16,983 bases of DNA from JAZGAE01 sp036475545. GTDB lineage: Bacteria; Pseudomonadota; Alphaproteobacteria; DATDPM01. The stretch is from assembly GCA_036475545.1 (NCBI GenBank), contig JAZGAE010000080.1, positions 1 to 16,983 of the forward strand. The letters run 5' to 3'. The position numbers and the translations under genes were made by a program. The notes beneath the pieces were generated by a model, which worked only from the letters and a program-made list of their open reading frames with translations, searched no databases and was not told the DNA's origin. The stretch's first letter is position 1. Each line of letters begins with the position of its first letter. Below are positions 1 through 5,287 of the stretch, one piece after another.

Positions 1-35
1 AGGGTGTAGTAGATTTCCTTGACGGCGTAAGCCAA
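1..35 (-). CDS. queE: 7-carboxy-7-deazaguanine synthase QueE, N-terminal tip only (runs off the window)
   Basis: Only the first eleven codons are present. Read from a TTG start at 35 they give L(M)-A-Y-A-V-K-E-I-Y-Y-T, which matches the usual QueE opening (x-Y-A-V-K-E-I-[FY]-Y-T-L-Q-G-E-G). A GGGAGG ribosome site at 46-41 sits five bases before the TTG, and no ATG or GTG is in frame nearby. QueE is a radical-SAM enzyme that makes 7-carboxy-7-deazaguanine, the substrate of QueC. It lies directly downstream of queC on the same strand with its start 13 bases after the queC stop codon, so the two are probably co-transcribed. The family call rests on a short stretch plus context. Confidence 0.72.
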   Translation of the reverse strand, partial: MAYAVKEIYYT

Positions 36-48
36 CGCGGCCTCCCGC

Positions 49-762
49 TCACGGCGCCGCCGCGGCCCGGGCGCGGTAGCGGATCGGGTCTTGCGAGCCG
101 GCTTCGGCGAAACCCTGGAGACGCAACAGGCAGGCATCGCATTCGCCGCAGGCTTCGCCTTGCACGGACGGGTCGTAGCAGCTCGAGGTGAGCCCATAGT
201 CGACGCCGAGGGCCAGGCCGCGGCGAATGATCTCGGCCTTGGATAGCTCGATCAGCGGGGTGTGGATGGCAAACCGGGACGTTCCCTCGACACCTGCCTT
301 GGTGGCAAGGTTGGCCATCCGCTCGAAGGCCGCGACGTACTCCGGCCGGCAGTCCGGATAGCCGCTGTAGTCGATGGCGTTCATTCCGGTAAAGATGTCG
401 GCGGCCCCCAGCACCTCGGCCCAGGCCAGCGCGAACGAGAGGAAGATCGTGTTCCGCGCCGGCACGTAGGTGACCGGGATCTCGCGGCTCATCTCCTCGA
501 TGTCGCGTCCCTTGGGCACCGGGATGTCGTCCGTCAGCGCCGAGCCGCCGAAGGCGCCGAGATCGATTTCCTTGATCACGTGCCGGGCCACGCCGAGGGA
601 CGCGGCAACGCGGCGGGCGGCGTCGATCTCCACGTCGTTTCGCTGGCCGTAGCGGAAGGTCAGCGCGTAGATCTCGAAGCCTTGCTCTGCGGCGACGGCG
701 AGCGTCGTGGCCGAATCGAGCCCGCCGCTCACCAGCACAACCGCCCTGGGTTTCGTGCTCAT
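49..762 (-). CDS. queC: 7-cyano-7-deazaguanine synthase QueC
   Basis: QueC converts 7-carboxy-7-deazaguanine and ammonia to preQ0 using ATP, in the cytoplasmic pathway to queuosine in tRNA. The 237-residue protein has the normal family length. The PP-loop ATP-binding motif SGGLDS is at residues 12-17. The C-terminal zinc site is intact with Cys195, Cys205, Cys208 and Cys211 (pattern C...CGECDAC). The conserved stretch VPARNTIFLSFALAWAE is also present. The ATG at 762 has only a weak purine-rich ribosome site. The gene precedes queE on the same strand and diverges from queG, giving a compact queuosine locus. Nothing is odd in it. Confidence 0.97.
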   Translation of the reverse strand: MSTKPRAVVLVSGGLDSATTLAVAAEQGFEIYALTFRYGQRNDVEIDAARRVAASLGVARHVIKEIDLGAFGGSALTDDIPVPKGRDIEEMSREIPVTYVPARNTIFLSFALAWAEVLGAADIFTGMNAIDYSGYPDCRPEYVAAFERMANLATKAGVEGTSRFAIHTPLIELSKAEIIRRGLALGVDYGLTSSCYDPSVQGEACGECDACLLRLQGFAEAGSQDPIRYRARAAAAP

Positions 763-908
763 CGCGCGCCCCCGCGCCTCGTCTCCCGACCCGCCGAACG
801 GGCCGCGCCGGCTAGCATATTTTCATTTCCGAGATCTCGCCATAGCGGCGACGCCGAACCGGTCGCACCTGTCGGCGGCCGCCGGACGCGGGTAAACTGG
901 GAACGGTC
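763..908. promoter_or_regulatory. Divergent promoter region between queC and queG
   Basis: This 146-base spacer must hold the promoters for both queC (leftward) and queG (rightward). The segment around 815-832 is locally AT-rich (gcatattttcatttcc) and is the best place for a -10 element. I see no clear -35/-10 pair and no preQ1 riboswitch-like fold. Confidence 0.4.
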
Positions 909-2045
909 ATGACGCCGCACTCGCCCGAGATCAAGCAGGCCATCCGTGACAAGGCGCTCGCGCAGGGCTTCGATGCCGTCGGCTTCGCCTCGCCGGACGT
1001 GGGCGAGGCGGCCAGGCAGCAATTGGCCGAGTTCCTCGCCCGCGGCCTTCACGGCGACATGGGCTGGCTGGCCCAAGGCGCCGAGCGGCGCGCCGAGCCC
1101 CGCCGGCTGTGGGCGGGTGCGCGCAGCGTCGTCGTCCTCGGCGTCAATTACACCCCGCGGGACGACCCGCTCAAGCGCCTCACGGAGCGCGGACGCGGCG
1201 CGATCAGCGTCTACGCCCATGGCCGCGACTATCATCTGGTGCTCAAGAAACGCCTCAAGGCGCTCGCCCGCTGGATACATGAGACCTTCGGCTCTCAGGT
1301 CAAGTTGTTCGTCGACACCGCGCCGGTGATGGAAAAGCCCCTGGCGGCGCTGGGCGGCATCGGCTGGCAGGGCAAGCACACCAATCTCGTGTCGCGCAGC
1401 TTTGGGTCGTGGCTGTTCCTCGGCGAGGTGTTCACCACGCTGGAGCTGCCTGCGGACGCGCCGGAGACCGACCACTGCGGAACCTGCCACGCCTGTCTCG
1501 ACGTCTGTCCGACCCGGGCCTTTCCCGCCCCTTACCGCATCGACGCCAGGCGCTGCATCTCTTACCTCACCATCGAGCACAAGGGCCACATCGCGCCCGA
1601 GTTCCGGCGCGCCATGGGCAACCGCATCTACGGCTGCGACGACTGCCTGGCGGTATGCCCGTGGAACAAGTTCGCCGGCGCGGGCCAGGAGCCCGACCTT
1701 CTGCCGCGGGCCGAGATCACCGCGCAGCGGCTCGCCGATCTGGCACGCCTCGGCGAGGCCGCCTTCCGCGAGGTCTTCGCCGGCACCGCGATCAAGCGAA
1801 CGGGGCGCGACCGTTTCGTGCGAAACGTTCTGATCGCGCTCGGGAATTCCGGCGACCGCTCCCAGGCGGTGGTCGCTGAAGACCTGCTCCGCGACCGCTC
1901 GCCCCTGGTGCGAGCGATGGCGGTCTGGGCCCTGTCCGAGCTCTTGGACGCCGCCTCGTTCGCGGCGCTGCGGGACGCTCATCTCCCCGCAGAACGCGAC
2001 GCCGGCGTGCGGGAGGAGTGGCGCGGCGTAGCAATGCCACAGTGA
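909..2045 (+). CDS. queG: Epoxyqueuosine reductase QueG
   Basis: QueG is a cobalamin- and iron-sulfur-dependent enzyme that reduces epoxyqueuosine to queuosine in tRNA, the last step of the pathway. The protein is 378 residues, a normal length. The catalytic Asp lies in FVDTAPVMEKPLA (Asp136). Two 4Fe-4S sites are visible: Cys190, Cys193, Cys196 and Cys200 (CGTCHACLDVCP), and Cys216 with Cys243, Cys246 and Cys250 (CDDCLAVCPWNKF). The C-terminal third, with NVLIALGNSGD and PLVRAMAVWALSEL, is HEAT-like, as in the family. It diverges from queC, which acts earlier in the same pathway. The ATG at 909 has a weak ribosome site (GGGAACGG). Confidence 0.97.
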   Translation: MTPHSPEIKQAIRDKALAQGFDAVGFASPDVGEAARQQLAEFLARGLHGDMGWLAQGAERRAEPRRLWAGARSVVVLGVNYTPRDDPLKRLTERGRGAISVYAHGRDYHLVLKKRLKALARWIHETFGSQVKLFVDTAPVMEKPLAALGGIGWQGKHTNLVSRSFGSWLFLGEVFTTLELPADAPETDHCGTCHACLDVCPTRAFPAPYRIDARRCISYLTIEHKGHIAPEFRRAMGNRIYGCDDCLAVCPWNKFAGAGQEPDLLPRAEITAQRLADLARLGEAAFREVFAGTAIKRTGRDRFVRNVLIALGNSGDRSQAVVAEDLLRDRSPLVRAMAVWALSELLDAASFAALRDAHLPAERDAGVREEWRGVAMPQ

Positions 2046-2061
2046 CGATGCGCCAGGATTC

Positions 2062-2079
2062 AATAGTTCTAATAATCAA
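2062..2079 (+). repeat. AT-rich 18-bp repeat, copy A (upstream of the degenerate pqqA copy)
   Basis: The motif AATNGTTCTAATAATCAA occurs here and again at 2586-2603, with 17 of 18 positions identical and the N as the only difference. Both copies have the same orientation and precede a pqqA-like reading frame. Such an AT-rich exact match within 0.5 kb of GC-rich DNA is unlikely by chance. It could be an operator for a regulator of the PQQ genes or a relic of a local duplication. No regulator is recognised. Confidence 0.6.
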
Positions 2080-2139
2080 CAAGGTGATTCCACGAGTGTT
2101 CGGCGCAATCCCTGCCCGCCCGCCGGAAGGAGCGACAAT

Positions 2140-2178
2140 ATGCCGCAAGAAGATCGCAAGACAATATCGTATGGTTAA
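2140..2178 (+). CDS. Possible 12-codon leader peptide with a strong ribosome site
   Basis: The frame encodes MPQEDRKTISYG and stops at TAA. It is preceded by GGAAGGAG at 2125-2132 with a seven-base gap, a far better ribosome site than the one before the nearby PqqA-like frame. It lies between repeat copy A and the degenerate pqqA copy. There is no family match and such a short frame can arise by chance, so translation is speculative. A role as a leader peptide is possible but nothing else supports it. Confidence 0.25.
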   Translation: MPQEDRKTISYG

Positions 2179-2269
2179 ATTTCTAAGGCGAGGGACCGGC
2201 ACGGTGATCAAGGAGGTCTTTCGGACCGGGTCGGCAAGAGGATTCCGATCTTCGAACAGGGCGGTATCG

Positions 2270-2347
2270 ATGAATTGGATCGGGCCCGCCCGATGCCACC
2301 TTTGTCATGGTTTCGAGGTGACTTCCAAGGTCCACGTCCGCCGGTAA
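2270..2347 (+). pseudogene. Degenerate or divergent second PqqA-like precursor peptide lacking the core tyrosine
   Basis: Read from ATG 2270 the 25-residue peptide aligns end to end with the PqqA encoded at 2885. Identical positions are Met1, Trp3, Pro6, Ala7, Cys9, Leu11, the block Gly14-Phe15-Glu16-Val17-Thr18, and Arg24. Roughly two thirds of the bases also match. PQQ is built from Glu16 and Tyr20 of PqqA. Here Glu16 is kept but residue 20 is Lys (GFEVTSKVHVRR), so the peptide cannot be a normal PQQ precursor. Its ribosome site is AGGGCGG where the intact copy has AGGGAGG. An in-frame GTG at 2204 with GAGGGA upstream would give a 47-residue form. A strong terminator follows. A decaying duplicate is most likely; a precursor for a different modified peptide is possible. 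Confidence 0.6.
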
Positions 2348-2387
2348 CCCGGACTCCCTCGTTTTCTTGTCTCCCGACCAATAATCT

Positions 2388-2419
2388 GGGACCGCGGCCC
2401 CCCGCGGTCCCGTTTTTTT
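2388..2419 (+). terminator. Strong intrinsic terminator after the PqqA-like relic
   Basis: There is a perfect 10-bp GC stem, GGGACCGCGG at 2388-2397 pairing with CCGCGGTCCC at 2402-2411, with a CCCC loop. It is followed by G and seven T. The stem shares GGGACCGC/GCGGTCCC with the terminator behind the intact pqqA at 2976, so the two look like descendants of one duplicated element. Confidence 0.9.
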
Positions 2420-2474
2420 GGCGCAACGGTCGCCGGACCAAGGGGGTTGCCGTCCCTGTGCCACGCGCGACGGT

Positions 2475-2516
2475 CACCTTGCGAACCACGCCCCCCCCAG
2501 GCACCTTGCGAACCAC
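2475..2516 (+). repeat. Pair of 15-bp direct repeats
   Basis: CACCTTGCGAACCAC occurs at 2475-2489 and again at 2502-2516, exact and 27 bases apart start to start. A run of eight C lies in the gap. The pair could be tandem binding sites for a regulator of pqqA. No known operator is recognised. Confidence 0.65.
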
Positions 2517-2585
2517 AGGGGACCGGCTCGGGGCCCGCGGCGAACGGGACGGCACGCGCGGGCCCCATGAGCGGGGAGAGAGCGG

Positions 2586-2603
2586 AATCGTTCTAATAAT
2601 CAA
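2586..2603 (+). repeat. AT-rich 18-bp repeat, copy B (upstream of intact pqqA)
   Basis: Second copy of AATNGTTCTAATAATCAA (see 2062-2079). Here it is also flanked by GGAAT (2584-2588) and ATTCC (2602-2606), which form a short inverted repeat around it. A third, partial match (AATAATTCTAAT) lies on the minus strand at 2766-2777, closer to pqqA. Confidence 0.6.
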
Positions 2604-2652
2604 TTCCGTCCCGGACCGCGTGTCGCCTCCTTGCGAAGACTCCTTCCAGGAC

Positions 2653-2669
2653 TGCGACAAAATGTCGCA
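2653..2669. promoter_or_regulatory. 17-bp palindrome, likely protein-binding operator
   Basis: TGCGACA-AAA-TGTCGCA is a perfect inverted repeat with 7-bp arms and a 3-base centre. The form is typical of the binding site of a dimeric transcription factor. It lies about 215 bases upstream of the pqqA start and about 95 bases before the AT-rich promoter-like block, so an activator site is plausible. I cannot name the regulator. Confidence 0.5.
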
Positions 2670-2721
2670 ACGACTCGGAAAGACAAAACAAACGTCGCTC
2701 TCCATTCGTCTAGTGGCAGGG

Positions 2722-2757
2722 AAGTAACGTGATTTGAGGAAGTTGCGGGCGTTACTT
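2722..2757. repeat. Inverted repeat upstream of pqqA
   Basis: AAGTAACG at 2722-2729 pairs with CGTTACTT at 2750-2757 across a 20-base gap. Each arm is followed by TGATTT or nearly so, giving a mixed direct and inverted symmetry. It may be a pair of operator half-sites; a leader RNA hairpin is also possible if transcription starts upstream of it. Confidence 0.4.
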
Positions 2758-2782
2758 GATTTATAATTAGAATTATTATTCC
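2756..2782 (+). promoter_or_regulatory. AT-rich putative pqqA promoter
   Basis: This is the most AT-rich segment in the window. It contains an exact TATAAT at 2762-2767, and alternatives TAGAAT (2768-2773) and TATTAT (2774-2779). TTACTT at 2752-2757 with a 16-base gap to TATTAT is the best-spaced -35/-10 pair. A start near 2785 would leave a leader of about 100 bases before pqqA. The exact element is uncertain. Confidence 0.4.
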
Positions 2783-2884
2783 GACGTGAATTCTGGATGA
2801 ACGGGCCGGTCAGCTTAGGTTCACTGGCACGGCAGCACGATGAACGCGGTCACTAACGAAACAGACGCGATAAGGGAGGTTACC

Positions 2885-2959
2885 ATGTCATGGGTTGATC
2901 CCGCTTATTGTGACCTTCGTCTTGGATTCGAGGTCACTGCGTACGCATACAACCGCTAG
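2885..2959 (+). CDS. pqqA: PQQ precursor peptide PqqA
   Basis: PqqA is the ribosomally made peptide whose Glu and Tyr side chains are cross-linked by PqqE and excised to form pyrroloquinoline quinone. The 24-residue product has the family signature D-L-R-L-G-F-E-V-T-x-Y, with Glu16 and Tyr20 at the standard positions and a terminal Asn-Arg. The ATG at 2885 has an excellent ribosome site (GGGAGG at 2874-2879, five-base gap). An in-frame ATG at 2840 would add 15 residues but has no ribosome site, so it is not preferred. A hairpin terminator follows 16 bases after the stop and then pqqD. This fits the known pattern in which pqqA transcript greatly exceeds that of the downstream genes. A tyrosine-less relative lies upstream at 2270. 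Confidence 0.92.
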   Translation: MSWVDPAYCDLRLGFEVTAYAYNR

Positions 2960-2975
2960 CTGACCGACGGGAAGT

Positions 2976-3009
2976 GGAGGGACCGCATCCCTTGCGGTCC
3001 CTCCCTTTT
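2976..3009 (+). terminator. Terminator or attenuator between pqqA and pqqD
   Basis: A perfect 11-bp stem, GGAGGGACCGC at 2976-2986 pairing with GCGGTCCCTCC at 2994-3004, with a 7-base loop and then CTTTT. The short T-run suggests partial read-through, which would let a small fraction of transcripts continue into pqqD and pqqE while pqqA is made in excess. The stem resembles that at 2388-2411. Confidence 0.85.
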
Positions 3010-3077
3010 GCTCCAATCCCGAAAACGGGAGGGCGCGAGCCGGCCCGCTCTCCGGAATGGCAAGAAGGCGTTGACAG

Positions 3078-3389
3078 ATGTCCGAAGATGTCACGATCGA
3101 GCCGCAGGACCGCTTCGAGATCAACCCGCTTTACCTGTTTCGGTGGGAGGAGACGCAGGACGCGTACGTCCTGCTTTACCCCGAAGGCGTCGTGAAGCTC
3201 AACGAGACGGCGGGCGAGATCCTCAAGCGGTGCACCGGGGAGGTATCGGTCACTGAGATCATCGACGAGCTTAAGGAGCGGTTTTCCGCCCGGGGACCTC
3301 ACACCGAGACCAGCGTTGAGACCAGCGTGCACAAGTTTCTCGAGGTCTCCCAGGCCAAAGGATGGATCAAACGAAAGGCTGACGGGTAG
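3078..3389 (+). CDS. pqqD: PQQ peptide chaperone PqqD
   Basis: PqqD binds PqqA and presents it to the radical-SAM enzyme PqqE; its fold defines the RiPP recognition element (RRE). The 103-residue protein shows the family features in order: R-F-x-x-N-P-L-Y-L-F-R-W-E near the start, YVLLYPEGVVKLNETAGEIL in the middle, the VTEIIDEL helix, and a C-terminal KFLEVSQAKGWI. A loose AAGAAGG ribosome site lies at 3062-3068. The gene follows the pqqA attenuator and precedes pqqE by 88 bases. That spacer holds a remnant of a second pqqD C-terminus. The protein itself looks intact. Confidence 0.95.
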   Translation: MSEDVTIEPQDRFEINPLYLFRWEETQDAYVLLYPEGVVKLNETAGEILKRCTGEVSVTEIIDELKERFSARGPHTETSVETSVHKFLEVSQAKGWIKRKADG

Positions 3390-3428
3390 GACCGGTTCCC
3401 TCTCCCGCTGCGGCCCGCCCCGCTCTGC

Positions 3429-3506
3429 TTGAACGCCGTCGCGCGAAACGGCGTGCGAAAATTCTTGGAGGTGTCTCATGCCAAAGGCTGGATCAGACGC
3501 AAGTGA
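3429..3506 (+). pseudogene. Remnant of a second pqqD C-terminus overlapping the pqqE start
   Basis: In the frame of codons 3459-3503 the DNA encodes KFLEVSHAKGWIRRK followed by TGA at 3504. The end of the intact PqqD reads KFLEVSQAKGWIKRK (3333-3377). Thirteen of 15 residues are identical and most base changes are synonymous, so both copies evolved as coding sequence. Weaker similarity (V-R-K against V-H-K) extends a little upstream, with no usable start. The stub overlaps the first 29 bases of pqqE in another frame, and the pqqE ribosome site (GGAGG, 3467-3471) lies inside it. This is best read as the 3' end of an ancestral pqqD that overlapped pqqE, left after duplication and partial loss. 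Confidence 0.75.
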
Positions 3507-4677
3507 AGTAAGACTTGATGGACAGGGCAAACCGTTGTGGCTCTGCCTGGAGTTGACCTATCGCTGCCCACTTGGGTGCCCGTGGTGCAACAACCCGTTG
3601 GACTTCGACTCCTATCGTCGCAACGAGCTCAGCACCGATGAATGGAAGCGGGTGCTGCGCGAGGGCCGCGAGATGGGCGCGTTGCAGCTCGGCTTCACCG
3701 GCGGCGAGCCGGCAATGCGCAAGGACCTGGAGGAGTTGGTCGCCGAGGCGAATGACCTTGGCTACTACACCAACCTGATCACCTCGGGGATGGGCCTCAA
3801 CCGCGAGCGCCTCGCCGCCTTGAAGGATGCCGGCCTCCATCAGATCCAGCTTTCCATCCAGTCGTGCGACCAGGCGGTAACCGACGCCCTGGTCGGCGCC
3901 GGCGCCTTCGAGCACAAGTTGGAGATCGCCCGCGAGATGAAGGCGCTGGGTTTTCCGATGGTGCTCAACGTCCCGGTATGCCGAGACAGCATCGACCAGA
4001 CGCCGGGTATCCTAGCCATGGCCGAGGAGCTCGAGGTCGATTTTTTGGAGTACGTCCAAATCCAGTATTACAATTGGGCGCTTCTCAACCGCGCGGAACT
4101 GCTGCCGACCCTGGAACAGCTCGAACGCGCGGAGGTCGCGGTGATGGCTGCGCGCAAGCGGTTGGCCGGCCAGATGACGATCTACTTCGTCGTCCCCGAT
4201 TACTTCACCAGCACGATGGCGGATCCGGAGCGCGCCGGACGGCCCAAGGCGTGCATGAACGGCTGGGGCAGCATTCACCTCACCATCGCGCCGGACGGCA
4301 CGGGACTGCCGTGTCAGGAAGCCCGCGTCATCAAGGACATGGAGTTTCCCTCGGTGCGCGATCACAGCCTGCAGTGGATCTGGCACGAATCGCCACAATT
4401 CAACCGGTTCCGCGGCGACGATTGGATGAAGGAGCCGTGCCGGAGCTGTTCCTACAAACAGGAGGACTTCGGCGGCTGCCGTTGCCAGGCCTATCTCTTG
4501 ACCGGGGATGCCACGAACACCGATCCGGCCTGCACCATCTCGCCCCATCACAACATTATCGAAGAGGCAGTCGCCGAGGCCCAGCGGCACCAGCACTTCC
4601 GGCAACCGCTGGTGCTGCGGCGGGCGGGCGCGCTGAGCACGGCCTTCGTGGGCGAGCGCCATGAGACTGCCGCATGA
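3478..4677 (+). CDS. pqqE: PqqA peptide cyclase PqqE (radical SAM/SPASM)
   Basis: PqqE forms the Glu-Tyr carbon-carbon bond in PqqA, the first committed step to PQQ, using S-adenosylmethionine and three iron-sulfur clusters. The protein is 399 residues. The radical-SAM cluster motif is Cys30, Cys34, Cys37 (CPLGCPWC), followed by the SAM-binding TGGEP. The SPASM part has Cys259, Cys279, Cys321, Cys324, Asp330, Cys334, Cys336 and Cys352 within the PqqE-specific blocks CMNGWGS, EPCRSC, DFGGCRCQA and TNTDPAC. A GGAGG site lies six bases before ATG 3478. TGGEP instead of the common SGGEP, and VQIQYYNWALLNR in the core, make it a somewhat divergent member. It overlaps the next small gene by 17 bases. 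Confidence 0.95.
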   Translation: MPKAGSDASEVRLDGQGKPLWLCLELTYRCPLGCPWCNNPLDFDSYRRNELSTDEWKRVLREGREMGALQLGFTGGEPAMRKDLEELVAEANDLGYYTNLITSGMGLNRERLAALKDAGLHQIQLSIQSCDQAVTDALVGAGAFEHKLEIAREMKALGFPMVLNVPVCRDSIDQTPGILAMAEELEVDFLEYVQIQYYNWALLNRAELLPTLEQLERAEVAVMAARKRLAGQMTIYFVVPDYFTSTMADPERAGRPKACMNGWGSIHLTIAPDGTGLPCQEARVIKDMEFPSVRDHSLQWIWHESPQFNRFRGDDWMKEPCRSCSYKQEDFGGCRCQAYLLTGDATNTDPACTISPHHNIIEEAVAEAQRHQHFRQPLVLRRAGALSTAFVGERHETAA

Positions 4678-4762
4678 TTCGGTCACCGGGACGGTGCTTG
4701 CCGGCCTAGCGCTCACCGTTGTCTTGGTTCTGGTGCTGCGCGTTCTGGCCAACGGCTCGTGA
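4661..4762 (+). CDS. Small single-pass membrane protein of unknown function
   Basis: A 33-residue frame that overlaps the end of pqqE by 17 bases and stops six bases before the next gene, an arrangement typical of translational coupling. After a short polar start (MRLPHDSVTG) it is one hydrophobic helix rich in Leu and Val (about residues 11-30) ending in NGS. I know no family for it. The position, overlapping start and clear membrane helix argue that it is real. It may be an accessory subunit of the adjacent PuuD-like membrane protein, which is inference from context only. Confidence 0.55.
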   Translation: MRLPHDSVTGTVLAGLALTVVLVLVLRVLANGS

Positions 4763-4768
4763 CGAGCC

Positions 4769-5284
4769 ATGGGGCCCGAACTCGCCGCGCTGCTGGACGT
4801 AATTCTGCGCTGGGTCCACATCGGCGCCGGGCTCATCTGGATCGGGCATAACTACGTCAACGTCGTGCTCTCGCCCAGGTTCGTGCCGCTGGGGCCCGAG
4901 GTCTTCGCGGCCGATGCCGCCAGCCCGGAACTCGAGGCGCGTTCGAGGCGGGAACACGCCGTGTTTCGCCACACCGCCACCATCACCTGGGTGGCTGGCG
5001 CGGTCCTGCTGTGGCGCAGCGGCATGGCGTGGGACGCCGTCACGCTGCACGGCTATGCCGCCGTCATCGGCATGGGCGCGTGGATCGGGACGATCATGGT
5101 CTTGAACCTCTGGCTCGTCATGTGGCCACACCAGAAGAAGTCCCTGGGGTTCGTGCCCGCGGGTGTGGAGGAACGGGCGAGATGCGCGCGCGTCACGTTT
5201 CTGTCGTCGCGCACCAACACCATCCTCTCGATCCCGCTGCTGTTCCTCATGGGCGCCAGCACCCACGGCCTGAGCCTGTTCTGA
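4769..5284 (+). CDS. Membrane protein similar to the N-terminal domain of urate hydroxylase PuuD
   Basis: The 171-residue protein has about four membrane segments. It shows features I associate with the membrane domain of PuuD-type proteins: RWVHIGAGLIWIG near the start (His17, His27), a central TWVAGAVLLW segment, NLWLVMWPHQKK, and a late RTNTILSIPLLFLM with Thr-His-Gly after it. PuuD proteins usually also carry a C-terminal cytochrome c domain, which is absent. The conserved histidines could bind heme or a quinone, but this is inferred. It sits between the small membrane peptide and serC, three bases before the latter, in the same unit as pqqE. A link to electron transfer from a PQQ enzyme is speculative. 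Confidence 0.65.
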   Translation: MGPELAALLDVILRWVHIGAGLIWIGHNYVNVVLSPRFVPLGPEVFAADAASPELEARSRREHAVFRHTATITWVAGAVLLWRSGMAWDAVTLHGYAAVIGMGAWIGTIMVLNLWLVMWPHQKKSLGFVPAGVEERARCARVTFLSSRTNTILSIPLLFLMGASTHGLSLF

Positions 5285-5287
5285 GCG

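Larger units (their letters stand above)
2420..2884. other. Gene-free leader region upstream of pqqA
   Basis: About 465 bases without a credible gene. It contains a 15-bp direct repeat, the second AT-rich 18-bp repeat, a 17-bp palindrome, a widely spaced inverted repeat and an AT-rich promoter-like block, each listed separately. Longer open frames through it are proline- and arginine-rich, as expected of GC-rich non-coding DNA. Confidence 0.6.

Noticed and set aside
759..2063. Long open frame on the minus strand opposite queG (434 residues)
   Set aside because: It is the antisense shadow of queG in GC-rich DNA; the protein is Arg/Gly/Ala-rich with no motifs, while queG shows all family motifs.
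2208..2705. Minus-strand frame of 165 residues across the pqq leader
   Set aside because: It runs through the terminator hairpin and the direct repeats, is Arg/Pro/Gly-rich and resembles no family.
2823..2840. Sigma-54-like element CTGGCACG upstream of pqqA
   Set aside because: The -24 half fits, but the required GC at -12 is missing.
3433..3454. Hairpin ACGCCGT/ACGGCGT between pqqD and pqqE as a terminator
   Set aside because: A 7-bp stem without a T-run; it overlaps the pqqD fossil region and would block pqqE.
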